DNA from: DATKSG01 sp035531775
GTDB lineage: Bacteria > Actinomycetota > Acidimicrobiia > Acidimicrobiales > UBA8190
Assembly (NCBI GenBank): GCA_035531775.1
Contig: DATKSG010000028.1
Coordinates: forward strand, 1-64,000
DNA: 64,000 nt
Reading direction: 5' to 3'
The position numbers and the translations under genes were made by a program. The notes below the pieces were generated by a model. It did no database searches. It was not told the DNA's origin and saw nothing but the letters and a program-made list of their open reading frames with translations. Position 1 is the first letter of the stretch. Every line of letters starts with the position of its first letter. Positions 16,751 through 25,563 of this stretch are shown here, one piece after another.

Positions 16751-17441
16751 TTCCGTGATCCACAACGCGTGCCTGCGGATGGAAGCGTCAGGCACGGGGA
16801 TCAACGACGTCGTGAGCCCGTCAGCCGTCCACCGGTGGCTCGGTCGCGGCGGCCTGGCTGTGGGTGGGGCCGCCAGCCTGGCCATCGGGGCCGTGTTGGG
16901 TGGGGCGCTCGAGAGCGTCCCGGTCCTGCTGCCTCCCCCAGCCGCCGCCCAAGGGCTGCCACAGGTGACGCCCAAGGGGCTGCCGGCCAGCGTGCCGTGG
17001 GCCCTGGCCGCCAATGCGCTCCCCGGCTACGAGGTGGCGGCACCGACCCCGGCGGTGGCGGCCCAGTCCAGCGCACCGGCTCCCACGGTGGTGTCCCCGA
17101 GCCGTGCCGGCTCGGGCCCGTCGGCCACAGTTGCGGTGTCCCCCCCGGCGAGGACGCCGGCCGCCCCCCCGGCGGTCGTAGCCACGCCCAAGCCCTCGGC
17201 GCCGGCCGCACCGGCCCCGACGACCCCCCCCGCATGCTCGCTCCCGGCCGGCTGCTCGGCGCTGAGCACCGCCGTCACCGCCGCCACCGGCGTGGTGGGC
17301 ACGGTGGTGCAGTCGGTGACGGCAGCCGCCCCGGCATTGGCGCCGGTGACGGCGTCGGCCGGCTCGGTCGTGAGCTCCGTGACCAAGGTGGTGGCCAGCC
17401 CCGTGGCCAGCTCGTCGCCGCTGTCGGGCGCCGGCCTCTAA
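16743..17441 (+). CDS. Pro/Ala-rich exported protein
   Basis: A 232-residue protein starting at ATG 16743, which overlaps the sortase stop by 8 bp. A hydrophobic segment (about 37-58, GLAVGGAASLAIGAVLGGAL) follows an Arg-containing N-terminus, so it is exported or anchored. Beyond lies a Pro/Ala/Val-rich region with one cysteine pair (PACSLPAGCSA) and a Val/Ala/Ser heptad-like end (VVGTVVQSVTAAAP, SVVSSVTKVVASPV). I recognise no family. Its end resembles in composition the outer tail of the nearby sigma factor. The TAA stop is followed by sequence that may be a broken membrane anchor (see findings). Confidence 0.75.
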   Translation: MVSSVIHNACLRMEASGTGINDVVSPSAVHRWLGRGGLAVGGAASLAIGAVLGGALESVPVLLPPPAAAQGLPQVTPKGLPASVPWALAANALPGYEVAAPTPAVAAQSSAPAPTVVSPSRAGSGPSATVAVSPPARTPAAPPAVVATPKPSAPAAPAPTTPPACSLPAGCSALSTAVTAATGVVGTVVQSVTAAAPALAPVTASAGSVVSSVTKVVASPVASSSPLSGAGL

Positions 17442-17739
17442 CGACCCCGACCGGCCGCCGACCTCGCGGCCCTCGCGGGCGCCCTCGGGGGGTCCGTGGG
17501 GGGGGGGTCCTCCTCGCGGGCGCCCTGTTCGCCGGGCTGCGTGCCCACTCACCTGTGGCCGCGTGACCACAAGGCGACGCAGACACTAACGTTTTCCCAG
17601 TGAGGCGCCGATGCAACTCGTGTCGGTGGCCCAGACAGGCTCGATGGACCGTGTCGTGTGGTGGGGGCGTCGTGGCGTGGGGTGCAGGCATGCCCAGCCG
17701 GCTCCGCCGGCGCGTCGTGACGACAGGAAGGGGTAGGCC
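17442..17739. promoter_or_regulatory. 298-bp region upstream of the Mce operon
   Basis: No intact gene. It contains a 15-bp direct repeat (cctcgcgggcgccct at 17471-17485 and 17512-17526), a run of ten G (17498-17507), and acgttttcccagtg at 17589-17602, the near copy of the element upstream of the surface-protein operon. AGGAAGGGG ends about 7 bases before the YrbE start and is the ribosome binding site. The Mce promoter probably lies in the 17570-17700 interval, but no sigma-70 hexamers are clear. Confidence 0.5.
17589..17602. promoter_or_regulatory. Candidate shared control element, copy B
   Basis: acgttttcccagtg matches the element at 13909-13922 at 12 of 14 positions, both differences being C/T. 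It lies 138 bp before the first Mce-operon start codon. Confidence 0.4.
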
Positions 17740-18534
17740 GTGGAGGCGGTGACCACGCCCATCGGCGACAAGGTCACCAACGTGGTCCGAGAGATCGGGT
17801 CCATGTTCGCAGTCGCGCTCGAAGCCCTCCGACTGCTCTTCCGCAAGGGGCTCCCAGTGGGAGAGTTCCTGGACCAGTGCTGGTTTCTGGCCCGGGTCAC
17901 GACGCTCCCGCTGATCCTCGTCTCCATCCCTTTCGGCATCGTGATCGCGCTCGAGGTGGGCTCGTTGCTCCAGCAGATCGGGGCCCAATCGCAGCTAGGC
18001 GCCGCCATGGTGCTGGCCGTCGTCCGCGAGCAAGCCCCAGTGGCCACGGCCTTGCTGATCGCCGGCGCCGGCGGCTCGGCCATGTGCGCGGATCTCGGGT
18101 CGCGCCGGATCCGCGACGAGCTCGACGCCATGCAGGTCATGGCTGTTAATCCCTTGCACCGCCTGGTGCTGCCGCGACTTCTGGCCGCCACGGTGATCGC
18201 CGTTCTCCTCGACGCCGTCGTCAGCGCGGCCGGCATCGCCGGGGGCCTCTACTTCGGCACCCACTCGATCCACATCACGGCCAGCAGCTTCTTCGCCACC
18301 TTCTCGGAGCTGAGCCAGCTGGCCGACCTTTGGATGGCCCTGTTCAAGGCGGCCGTCTTCGGGTTCTTGGCCGCCATGGTGGCCTGCTACAAGGGCTTGT
18401 CGGCCAAAGGCGGCCCGAAAGGCGTGGGCGACGCCGTCAACCAAGCCGTGGTCATCACCTTCGTGCTCGCCTTCTTCGTCAACTTCGTCCTCACCGTCGT
18501 CTACTTCAACTTCGTCCCGCAGAAGGCCATCTGA
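17740..18534 (+). CDS. yrbEA: YrbE-type ABC permease, first of pair
   Basis: MlaE/YrbE-family permease (264 aa), the first inner-membrane subunit of an Mce lipid transporter. Family hallmarks are SIPFGIVIALEVGSLLQQIG, LIAGAGGSAMCADLGSRRIR and the coupling-helix segment RDELDAMQVMAVNPLHRLVL with its ELDAM core. Five or six hydrophobic segments follow the MlaE pattern, ending VVITFVLAFFVNFVLTVVYF. GTG 17740 has AGGAAGGGG just ahead. Its stop overlaps the next start (TGATG, 18532-18536). The partner ATPase is probably the gene at 11439-12329. Confidence 0.94.
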   Translation: MEAVTTPIGDKVTNVVREIGSMFAVALEALRLLFRKGLPVGEFLDQCWFLARVTTLPLILVSIPFGIVIALEVGSLLQQIGAQSQLGAAMVLAVVREQAPVATALLIAGAGGSAMCADLGSRRIRDELDAMQVMAVNPLHRLVLPRLLAATVIAVLLDAVVSAAGIAGGLYFGTHSIHITASSFFATFSELSQLADLWMALFKAAVFGFLAAMVACYKGLSAKGGPKGVGDAVNQAVVITFVLAFFVNFVLTVVYFNFVPQKAI

Positions 18535-19430
18535 TGCCCCCGGCCCCGCCCCCCCAAGCGGCCTCGCTGGCCGAGGCGTCTCCCGGGCCGGTGTCGGCGG
18601 TGCGCGGCCGCGTGGCCGGCGCCGGATCGGGGCTGGCCGGGGCCCTCGACGTGGCCTTCGACCAGCTGGCCTTCTACCTCAAGGTGCTGATCCAGCTACC
18701 GAGGGGGCTCAAGTATCGCCGTGAGATCACCACCTTGGTCTCCGACATCACCATTGGCACCGGGGCCCTCGTCATCGGGGGCGGCATGTTCTTCGTGGTG
18801 ACCAGCATCGCCTTCTTTACCGGCACCGAGGTGGGCCTCGAAGGGTTCACCGGCCTGCAGCAGATCGGCGCTCAGGCCTTCACCGGGGTCATCTCGTCGT
18901 TGGCCAACACCCGCGAGATCACCCCGCTGGTGGCCGGTGTGGCCCTGGCCGCCCAGGTGGGGGCGGGCTTCACGGCCCAGCTGGGTGCCATGCGGATCTC
19001 CGAGGAGATCGACGCCCTCGAGGTCATGGGCATCGACAGCTTCACCTACCTGGTTACCACCCGGGTGTGGGCCGCCCTCATCTGCATGATCCCGCTATAC
19101 CTGGCCGCGCTGTTCGCCAGCTTCCTGGCTACCGAACTGGTGGTCACCCGGTTCTTCGGGCTCTCGACCGGGGTCTACCAGCACTACTTCCGGCTCTTCC
19201 TACCGCCCATCGACATCCTGTACTCCTTCATCAAAGCCATGGTCTTCGCCGTGGCGGTGACCGTCATCCACTGCTACTACGGGTACCGGGCCACCGGCGG
19301 TCCGGCCGGCGTGGGGGTGGCCGCCGGCCGAGCCATCCGGATCTCGATCATCGTGGTCGTCCTCCTCAACTTGTTGCTGTCGACGGTGATGTTCGGCGGC
19401 GCCAACGCCACGGCCAGGTTGGTCGGATGA
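18534..19430 (+). CDS. yrbEB: YrbE-type ABC permease, second of pair
   Basis: Second MlaE-family permease (298 aa). It has an N-terminal Pro/Ala-rich extension of about 40 residues, then FFVVTSIAFFTGTEVGLEGF, AGVALAAQVGAGFTAQLGAM and the coupling helix SEEIDALEVMGIDSFTYLVT. The last helices are IIVVVLLNLLLSTVMFGGA. ATG 18534 overlaps the yrbEA stop; upstream in-frame codons lie inside yrbEA. Two consecutive YrbE genes before six mce genes is the standard actinobacterial order; they likely form the heterodimeric channel. The stop overlaps the first mce start as ATGA. Confidence 0.94.
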   Translation: MPPAPPPQAASLAEASPGPVSAVRGRVAGAGSGLAGALDVAFDQLAFYLKVLIQLPRGLKYRREITTLVSDITIGTGALVIGGGMFFVVTSIAFFTGTEVGLEGFTGLQQIGAQAFTGVISSLANTREITPLVAGVALAAQVGAGFTAQLGAMRISEEIDALEVMGIDSFTYLVTTRVWAALICMIPLYLAALFASFLATELVVTRFFGLSTGVYQHYFRLFLPPIDILYSFIKAMVFAVAVTVIHCYYGYRATGGPAGVGVAAGRAIRISIIVVVLLNLLLSTVMFGGANATARLVG

Positions 19431-20698
19431 AGCGCCCGGCCCGCATCCTGGCCGTAGTGGTAGCGGCCGCCGTGACGGTCAGCGCCGTGGTGGTCATCAT
19501 CAAGGCGTCCGACGGCGCCTTCTCGGGCCAGTACGCCTTGACCGGCATGTTCACGAGCACCGGTGAGGGGCTCCATGCCGGTTCGGCGGTGACGTACCGC
19601 GGTGTGCAGGTGGGCCGGGTCACCTCCATAACGCTGGTGGACCGTCAGGCCAAAGTGGCCATGGCCATCGAGCCGTCGTTCAAAGTACCCGGCGATGCCA
19701 CTGCCACGGTCAAGCCCATCAACGTCTTCGGCGCCGACGACGTGATGATCGACTTCCCCCCCGGTGACTCGAGCAGTGCCCTGGCCGGCGGGGCCTCCAT
19801 CGCCCACACCGCCGTCTCCCCCGAGCTCGGGGACCTGTTCGCGGCGGCCGATCCCCTGCTCCAGCAGATCGACGCCCCCGACCTGACCACCATAGTGTCG
19901 AACCTGGCCCAGGCCTCGGTCGGAGAGGGACCCACCATCGCCGCCAGCATCAGCGAGGGGGTAAAGCTGGCCGACCTCCTGGACCGGACGCTGCCGGCTC
20001 AGCTCAACGCGCTGGACTCCCTGGCCGGCTTCAGCGCCGCACTGGCCCCCACGGCATCGTCGCTCAATGTCATCGCCCAGGCCGCCAACCAAGGCCTTCC
20101 GGCGTTCAACCAGGCGGCACCGGCCTACAAGAAGCTTCTCCAGACGTTGGCTCCCTTCGCCGAGGACCTGGCCCAGTTCCTTTCCGCCTATCACCCCGAC
20201 ATCGCCACGCTGTTGGCGGCGGGGGACAACGTGGCTCGCGTGCTGCTGGTCCAACAGCAGGACATCGGCCAGGTGATCGAAGGACTCTCCGTGTACCTGA
20301 CCAAGTTCGCCGGTGCCACCAACTCGCTCGAGACGCTGCCCGACGGCTCGCACTTCGGCTACTTCCACACCTTCATCATGCTGTCGGACATCAACAGTCT
20401 GGTGTGCTCGCTCATCGCTCCGGCCCAGTCGGGATTGTCGTTCCTGGCTCCGCTCCAGCAGGCGTTGAGCGGCGCCGGGACCCCGCTCAATTGCTCGAGC
20501 CAGATCGCCGCCTTCGACGCCGCCCAGAACGGCGGACGCAGCACGTCGGCGACGCAGGCCACCTCGCAGGCCGCATCGGCGCTGTCGACCCAGACCTACC
20601 AGGGCCTGGCCTCGCCACAGCCGCCCAGCCAGGGGGGCCTCGGTGGGCTGATCGACTCGTTGCTCGGCGCTGGCTCGTCGTCAGGGAGCTCCAAGTGA
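19427..20698 (+). CDS. mceA: Mce-family lipid-binding protein, position 1
   Basis: A 423-residue MCE protein. A single N-terminal helix (ARILAVVVAAAVTVSAVVVI) anchors it, and the MCE/MlaD domain follows (about 36-115: YALTGMFTSTGEGLHAGSAV, YRGVQVGRVTSITL, KPINVFGADDVMIDFP). A long helical region (about 130-330) then builds the hydrophobic needle or tunnel, with a Ser/Gly/Gln-rich tail. Six different Mce subunits are thought to form one hexamer carrying lipid across the envelope; the cargo here is unknown. ATG 19427 overlaps the previous stop (ATGA), and the stop overlaps the next GTG (GTGA). Letters follow operon position only. Confidence 0.92.
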   Translation: MKRPARILAVVVAAAVTVSAVVVIIKASDGAFSGQYALTGMFTSTGEGLHAGSAVTYRGVQVGRVTSITLVDRQAKVAMAIEPSFKVPGDATATVKPINVFGADDVMIDFPPGDSSSALAGGASIAHTAVSPELGDLFAAADPLLQQIDAPDLTTIVSNLAQASVGEGPTIAASISEGVKLADLLDRTLPAQLNALDSLAGFSAALAPTASSLNVIAQAANQGLPAFNQAAPAYKKLLQTLAPFAEDLAQFLSAYHPDIATLLAAGDNVARVLLVQQQDIGQVIEGLSVYLTKFAGATNSLETLPDGSHFGYFHTFIMLSDINSLVCSLIAPAQSGLSFLAPLQQALSGAGTPLNCSSQIAAFDAAQNGGRSTSATQATSQAASALSTQTYQGLASPQPPSQGGLGGLIDSLLGAGSSSGSSK

Positions 20699-21891
20699 CG
20701 CGGGTCGCCGACATCTGGGGCCGGACCGTGACATGGCTGCGTCGCAGCGGAGCGTTGCAGCCCACCGCACTGAAGGTCTTGGCTTTCGCCGTCGGTTGCC
20801 TGTTGGTGCTCGCTGTGCTGGCCGCCAAGATCGGGAACATCACCTTCTTCTCTCACCGGGTGGCCTATGCGGCCCAGATGGCCGACGCCACCGGCTTGCA
20901 GCCGGCTGATGACGTGAAGATCGCCGGTGTCACCGTCGGCCAGGTCACCGGCGTCACCGTGCAGCGGGCCCACGCCGTGGTCAGCTTCGCCCTCGACTCC
21001 GACGTGCACCTGCGGGCCGACACCCAGGTCGGCACGCAGTGGCACAACGTCCTGGGCCAGCAGTTCCTCTACCTGTACCCGGGCCACAGCGGGCCGATGC
21101 TCAGGGCGGGGGCGACGCTGCCGCTGTCGCAGAACACGCCGAGCGCCGACATAGGCGCGCTGCTCAACTCACTCGGTCCGCTCCTCGGGGCGCTGCACCC
21201 CCAACAGGCCAACGAAGTGGTCACCGCCTTCGCCCAGGCCCTGCAGGGTGACGAAGCGCAGATCAATCAGCTCATCGGGAACGCCTCCACCGTCTCGCAG
21301 ACAGTGGGCGCCGCCGACACCCAAGTGGGGCAGCTGGTCGACAACCTGAACCAGGTGCTCGGGGCCCTGTCGCAGCGCAGCGGGGATCTCGGGCAGGTGA
21401 TCGCCAACCTGGACACGGTGGCCCAGTCCCTGTCGGGCCGCAACGATCTGCTGGATCAGACCGTGACCAATCTGGGCCAGGTGGCCGGTGAGGTGGCCAC
21501 GCTGGAGGCCGACACCCACGGCTCGCTGTCGAGCGCCATCGCCAACCTCGAAGCGGTGTCGGCCGACGTTGAGAGCCATCAGAGCGCGCTGGCTCAGGGC
21601 CTTTCGTCGCTCGGCTCGGGCCTGGCGCCGTACGCCGACATCTCCGCCTACGGCCAGTGGTTCCAGGTCCAGCTGGTCTACACGTGCCTGGCCGACGAGA
21701 CTGGCTGCAGCTACTACGAGCCCACCAACCCACCGAGTGGCTCGGGCCAATTGGGCAGCCCTCCGTCGTCGGGCGCCCCCACCCCGGCCAACAGTGGCGT
21801 CGCCGCCGCGTCGGTGCCACCCGGAGCCAGCGTGGGCGATGTGCTCGACATGGTGGCCGGCCAGGGCAACTTCGTAGGGAGCGCCTCGTGA
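20695..21891 (+). CDS. mceB: Mce-family lipid-binding protein, position 2
   Basis: A 398-residue MCE protein starting at GTG 20695 in a GTGA overlap. The N-terminal helix is LKVLAFAVGCLLVLAVLAAK, and the MCE domain carries ATGLQPADDVKIAGVTVGQV, VGTQWHNVLGQQFLYLYPG and LPLSQNTPSADIG. A long helical part with repeated Q/N/L heptads (VGQLVDNLNQVLGALSQRSG) follows. Near the C-terminus a CLADETGC pair may form a disulfide. The GWYxxG-type segment DISAYGQWFQVQLVYTCL is typical of MceB-like proteins. It is part of one transcript with its neighbours. Confidence 0.91.
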   Translation: MTRVADIWGRTVTWLRRSGALQPTALKVLAFAVGCLLVLAVLAAKIGNITFFSHRVAYAAQMADATGLQPADDVKIAGVTVGQVTGVTVQRAHAVVSFALDSDVHLRADTQVGTQWHNVLGQQFLYLYPGHSGPMLRAGATLPLSQNTPSADIGALLNSLGPLLGALHPQQANEVVTAFAQALQGDEAQINQLIGNASTVSQTVGAADTQVGQLVDNLNQVLGALSQRSGDLGQVIANLDTVAQSLSGRNDLLDQTVTNLGQVAGEVATLEADTHGSLSSAIANLEAVSADVESHQSALAQGLSSLGSGLAPYADISAYGQWFQVQLVYTCLADETGCSYYEPTNPPSGSGQLGSPPSSGAPTPANSGVAAASVPPGASVGDVLDMVAGQGNFVGSAS

Positions 21892-23108
21892 AGGCCTTCA
21901 CCGAACGCGACCCGAAGCGCATCGGCATCGTGGCTGTGGTGGTGTCGCTGGCCGTGGTGGTCGGCGTCATCGGGCTGAACCGCTCCGTGTTCGTGCCCGG
22001 CTACCCCATTCACGCCCGCCTCTCCAACGCGGCCGGGATCGCCAAGGGGGCCCCCGTCACTCTGGCCGGCGTCAAGGTGGGCTCGGTGAGCGGTGTGCAC
22101 GTCGAGGGCAACGCCGTCGTCGCCGATCTGGCCATCGACCACGGCATCGTGCTCCCTCACGACACGGCGGCGGCCGTGGAGGTCCAGACGGTCCTAGGCG
22201 TCCTGGATGTGGCCCTCCAACCCAAGACGGGCTGGAGCCGGCCGCTTGCTCCGGGCTCGACCATCGACGACACCTCCATACCGGTGGAATTCCAGGACCT
22301 CCAGAACACCGCCGGCACCTTGCTCGAACAGAGCGACGTGCAGGCATTCAACCAGCTCCTGCAGTCACTGGAGCAGGTGACCCAGGGCAAAGAGACGCAA
22401 GTGGCCACCATCGTGAGCGGTCTCGACCGCTTCACCACGGCCGTGAACCAGCGGCGCAACGAGGTGGGCACCCTGATCGACGCGGCGGACACGCTGGCCT
22501 CCACCGTCTCCCAACGCGACTCGCAGCTGGCCGGTGTCGTAGACGACCTGGCCTCGGTGGTCCAGGGCCTGGCCTCGCGCAGCAGCGACCTGAGCGCGCT
22601 GATCGTCCAGACCGACCAGGTGGCGGCCCAGACGGCGAACTTGGTGGGCGAGAACCAGCCACAGTTGCAAGGGCTGCTCGACCACCTGCAGTCGGTGCTG
22701 GCCGTCGTGTCCAAGCACCAGGAGGACCTGGCCCAGGGCGTGTCGTACCTGGCCGCCGCGGTGCGGGGCTTCTCATCCATCGGCTACTCAGGCCCCACCA
22801 ACAGCCCGAACTCGTGGGCCAACATCTACGCCAACGTGGTGGGCCTGGCCAACGGGTATGCCGTGCTCGGCAACTGCGCCGCCCTTGACCTGGCCCTCAA
22901 CGCCGTGCTCGGTCCCGACCCCATGCCCTGTGACGAGGGCAGCGGGCCCCCCGCCGGCCAGACGGCGCAGACTTCGGGCGGCCCTGGATCCGATGCATCG
23001 TCGCCCAGCTCCACCGCTGGCCAGCTTGGCCCGGCGTCGGCCAGCGCCACCCCGAGCAGTGTGAACCCGCTCGCCGCCCTGCTGTCACCCCTGGTGGGCG
23101 CGCCATGA
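21888..23108 (+). CDS. mceC: Mce-family lipid-binding protein, position 3
   Basis: A 406-residue MCE protein from GTG 21888 (overlap GTGA). The anchor helix is IGIVAVVVSLAVVVGVIGL. The MCE domain includes HARLSNAAGIAKGAPVTLAG, VKVGSVSGVHVEGNAVVADL and VQTVLGVLDVALQPKTG. The helical region runs to about residue 300, followed by YSGPTNSPNSWANIYANVVG and a C-terminal Gly/Pro/Ser/Ala tail. Cysteines at NCAALDLALN and PMPCDEGSG may pair. The stop overlaps the next ATG (ATGA 23105-23108). Function as for the other subunits of the presumed Mce hexamer. Confidence 0.91.
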   Translation: MKAFTERDPKRIGIVAVVVSLAVVVGVIGLNRSVFVPGYPIHARLSNAAGIAKGAPVTLAGVKVGSVSGVHVEGNAVVADLAIDHGIVLPHDTAAAVEVQTVLGVLDVALQPKTGWSRPLAPGSTIDDTSIPVEFQDLQNTAGTLLEQSDVQAFNQLLQSLEQVTQGKETQVATIVSGLDRFTTAVNQRRNEVGTLIDAADTLASTVSQRDSQLAGVVDDLASVVQGLASRSSDLSALIVQTDQVAAQTANLVGENQPQLQGLLDHLQSVLAVVSKHQEDLAQGVSYLAAAVRGFSSIGYSGPTNSPNSWANIYANVVGLANGYAVLGNCAALDLALNAVLGPDPMPCDEGSGPPAGQTAQTSGGPGSDASSPSSTAGQLGPASASATPSSVNPLAALLSPLVGAP

Positions 23109-24565
23109 GACCAGCCCGCAGCTCCGTGCGATGGATGGCGCGAGTCGCGATGCTCCTGATAGCCGCGACCACGGCCGGCACCGTGCTGGCCTCGTGCGGA
23201 GGGAACTCCAACTACAGCGTCACCGCCGTGTTCCCGAGTGCCGAAGGGCTGTTCCCGGGCAACGCCGTCGAGGTTCTCGGAGTGGACCGCGGCTCTGTGA
23301 CAGCCGTGACTCCGCAAGCCGGGCAGGTGGTGGTGCGCATGGCCGTCGACGGCGCTCAGGCCCTGCCGGCCGACGTGCGAGCGGTGCTGGTGAGCCCGCA
23401 GCTGCTCGGGGAGCCTTCGATCGAGCTGTCACCGGGCTACACGTCGGGGCCCAAGCTGGCCGATGGAGCGGTGATCCCGCGCCAACGCACGTCGGTGCCC
23501 GAGTCGATCGACCAGTTGCTGCGCGACCTGCAGAGCTACCTCGGGCAGGTAAACGGCACGGCCCTCGGAGGGCTGGTCACCAACCTGGCGCAGGATCTCC
23601 AGGGCCAGGGCCAGGCCCTCAACCAGCTGATCGCCAACGGCGCCGGGACCTTGGACCTGCTGGCCCAGAAGGGCAACGAGCTGGGCCAATTGAACGGGTC
23701 ACTGGCCCAGATCACCGGCATGCTGCGCCAGCGCACGGCCTCGGTCACGTCGCTGCTGCAGTCCTATGACACCGTGGCCCACGTGCTCGCCACCGACAGC
23801 GGGCCCCTCGGCGACTCCATCGCCCAGCTGGCCCAGGCCAGTCAGCAGATCTCGGCCCTGCTCGACCCCAACCTCACTCCATTGCAAGGCGACATCAGCA
23901 CCATCACCCAGGTGGGTAGGACCCTCGACCGCAACCTGGGCTCGCTCGACCAGGGCCTGTCCTCCTCGGTGGCCCTGTTCGCCGCCGCCCAGCGGGCCTA
24001 CGACCCGGTCCACAAGTGGCTGGACCTGAACACGCAGCTGGCCCCGGGCACCACCAGCGGTGTGCTGGCCGGCTTGGTCCGCGACCGACTGGCCGGCATC
24101 TGTCGCCGGGTCCTGGCCAATCACAGCGCCGGCTTGAGCCAGAGCCAGATCCAGACCCTCCAGACCTGTGGCAATCCGAACTCGGGTTTCTTCGACGGCC
24201 TCCTTGGCGCCATCCCCACACTGCTCACCTCGGCCACCGGGAGCCAGCCCCCAGCCCCGTCGCCCCAGGATCTCCTCAGCCAGGGGGCGGCCCAGATCCC
24301 CGGCTTGAGCTCTACGCAACGCTCGTCGGTGTCGAGCGTGCCGCCCTCGTCGCTGGCCGGCAGCCCCAACAATTCGTCGCCGGCTCTCGGTGGCGGCCCG
24401 GCGCTGCCGGCGTCGCCGCCGCTGGTGAGCAACCAGCAAGCCAACGCCACGAGCGGGGGCGGCCTCGGCGGCCTGCTGCACGGCTTGTTCAGCGTGGTCC
24501 ACGTGTTCGCCCCCATCGGTCGTCTCTTGGGCGGCGTGGCCCACTTCTTCGGGAGCCTGCTGTGA
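23105..24565 (+). CDS. mceD: Mce-family lipoprotein, position 4
   Basis: A 486-residue MCE protein with a lipoprotein-type signal peptide: basic MRPARSSVRWMARVA, a hydrophobic core and lipobox VLASC (cysteine about 31). The MCE domain includes TAVFPSAEGLFPGNAVEVLG, DRGSVTAVTPQAGQVVVRM and SPQLLGEPSIELSPG. A long helical segment is followed by CRRVLANHSAGLSQSQIQTL and a ~120-residue Pro/Ser/Gly-rich tail that ends in a hydrophobic stretch. In mycobacteria the lipidated subunit is usually MceE in position 5; here positions 4 and 5 both carry lipoboxes. ATG 23105 is in an ATGA overlap. Confidence 0.9.
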   Translation: MRPARSSVRWMARVAMLLIAATTAGTVLASCGGNSNYSVTAVFPSAEGLFPGNAVEVLGVDRGSVTAVTPQAGQVVVRMAVDGAQALPADVRAVLVSPQLLGEPSIELSPGYTSGPKLADGAVIPRQRTSVPESIDQLLRDLQSYLGQVNGTALGGLVTNLAQDLQGQGQALNQLIANGAGTLDLLAQKGNELGQLNGSLAQITGMLRQRTASVTSLLQSYDTVAHVLATDSGPLGDSIAQLAQASQQISALLDPNLTPLQGDISTITQVGRTLDRNLGSLDQGLSSSVALFAAAQRAYDPVHKWLDLNTQLAPGTTSGVLAGLVRDRLAGICRRVLANHSAGLSQSQIQTLQTCGNPNSGFFDGLLGAIPTLLTSATGSQPPAPSPQDLLSQGAAQIPGLSSTQRSSVSSVPPSSLAGSPNNSSPALGGGPALPASPPLVSNQQANATSGGGLGGLLHGLFSVVHVFAPIGRLLGGVAHFFGSLL

Positions 24566-25563
24566 CCGGGCCCGGCCGCCGCCAGCGGGTGTTGGCGGGT
24601 CTGCTCGTAGTTGGCCTGTTGCTGATGCCGGCCGTGCTGGCCGGCTGCAGCTCGGGCTCGTCGGGGATGATGACCGCCTCAGCGGTGTTCCCCGACGTGA
24701 GCGACCTGGTGAACGGGGCCCCGGTGCAATTCGCCGGCATCACCGTGGGCGACGTCACTTCCATCTCGCTCCATGACGCGCAAGCCGATGTGGTAATGGC
24801 CATCCGCCGCAGCGCCGATGTCCCGGCCGGCGTCACGGCCGAACTGCGTCAGACCACCATCTTGGGCGAGCACTACGTGGCCCTGGTCGACAACGGTGGC
24901 AACCAGGCGCCGCTCGCCGCCGGCGCCCGCATCACTAAGACCGAGTTCGTCCCCGGCATCCAGCAGCTGGTGTCGGCCGGCGCCGAGGTGTTCGGAGCCA
25001 TCAATGCGGCGCAGTTGGCTCAGATCGTGGACAACGGGGCGCAGGGCTTCGGCGGCCAGGCCGCTTCCATCCGCCGACTCATCGACGACTTCGACACCAT
25101 CTTGGGCGGCTACGCCTCGCGCTCGCCGGAGATCACTTCGGTGATCGACAACCTGAACCGCTTCAACGCCACCCTGGCCCCCAACGCCCAGCAGGATGCG
25201 CAGTCCATTTCCAATCTGGCCCAGACCACCTCGATCCTGGCTCAGCAGTCGGCGCAGTTCGTGCAGCTGCTGCAGTCGCTCGACGACCTGGCCGTGCAGG
25301 GCCACTCCATCCTGGCTACCGGGCTGACGCAGTCCGAGGATCAGATCAACGCCCTGTCGGCCGTGGCCTCGCAGCTGGCCCAGCACCAGACGGACCTGGC
25401 CACCGTCCTCGAGGAGCTGCCGCTGCACAATGGGGCCCTGGCCAGCCTGACCGTCAACAACTACGCCCAGATTCTCGAGGACATCATCGTGTGCGGCGTC
25501 CCCGGGGGCGGTGCCGGAACGACGGCCGACTCCACCTGCACGCCGTCGGCGGGTGGCTCGTGA
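24562..25563 (+). CDS. mceE: Mce-family lipoprotein, position 5
   Basis: The shortest Mce subunit here (333 aa). GTG 24562 (GTGA overlap) starts a lipoprotein signal with core LAGLLVVGLLLMPAVLAGC and the lipobox LAGC. The MCE domain follows: SAVFPDVSDLVNGAPVQFAG, ITVGDVTSISLHDAQADVVM and LRQTTILGEHYVALVDNGG. The helical region (ITSVIDNLNRFNATLAPNAQ and after) is shorter than in its neighbours, with no long low-complexity tail. A cysteine pair (VCGVPGG, STCTPSAGGS) ends the protein. It corresponds to MceE/LprK-type lipoproteins by position. Confidence 0.91.
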   Translation: MTGPGRRQRVLAGLLVVGLLLMPAVLAGCSSGSSGMMTASAVFPDVSDLVNGAPVQFAGITVGDVTSISLHDAQADVVMAIRRSADVPAGVTAELRQTTILGEHYVALVDNGGNQAPLAAGARITKTEFVPGIQQLVSAGAEVFGAINAAQLAQIVDNGAQGFGGQAASIRRLIDDFDTILGGYASRSPEITSVIDNLNRFNATLAPNAQQDAQSISNLAQTTSILAQQSAQFVQLLQSLDDLAVQGHSILATGLTQSEDQINALSAVASQLAQHQTDLATVLEELPLHNGALASLTVNNYAQILEDIIVCGVPGGGAGTTADSTCTPSAGGS

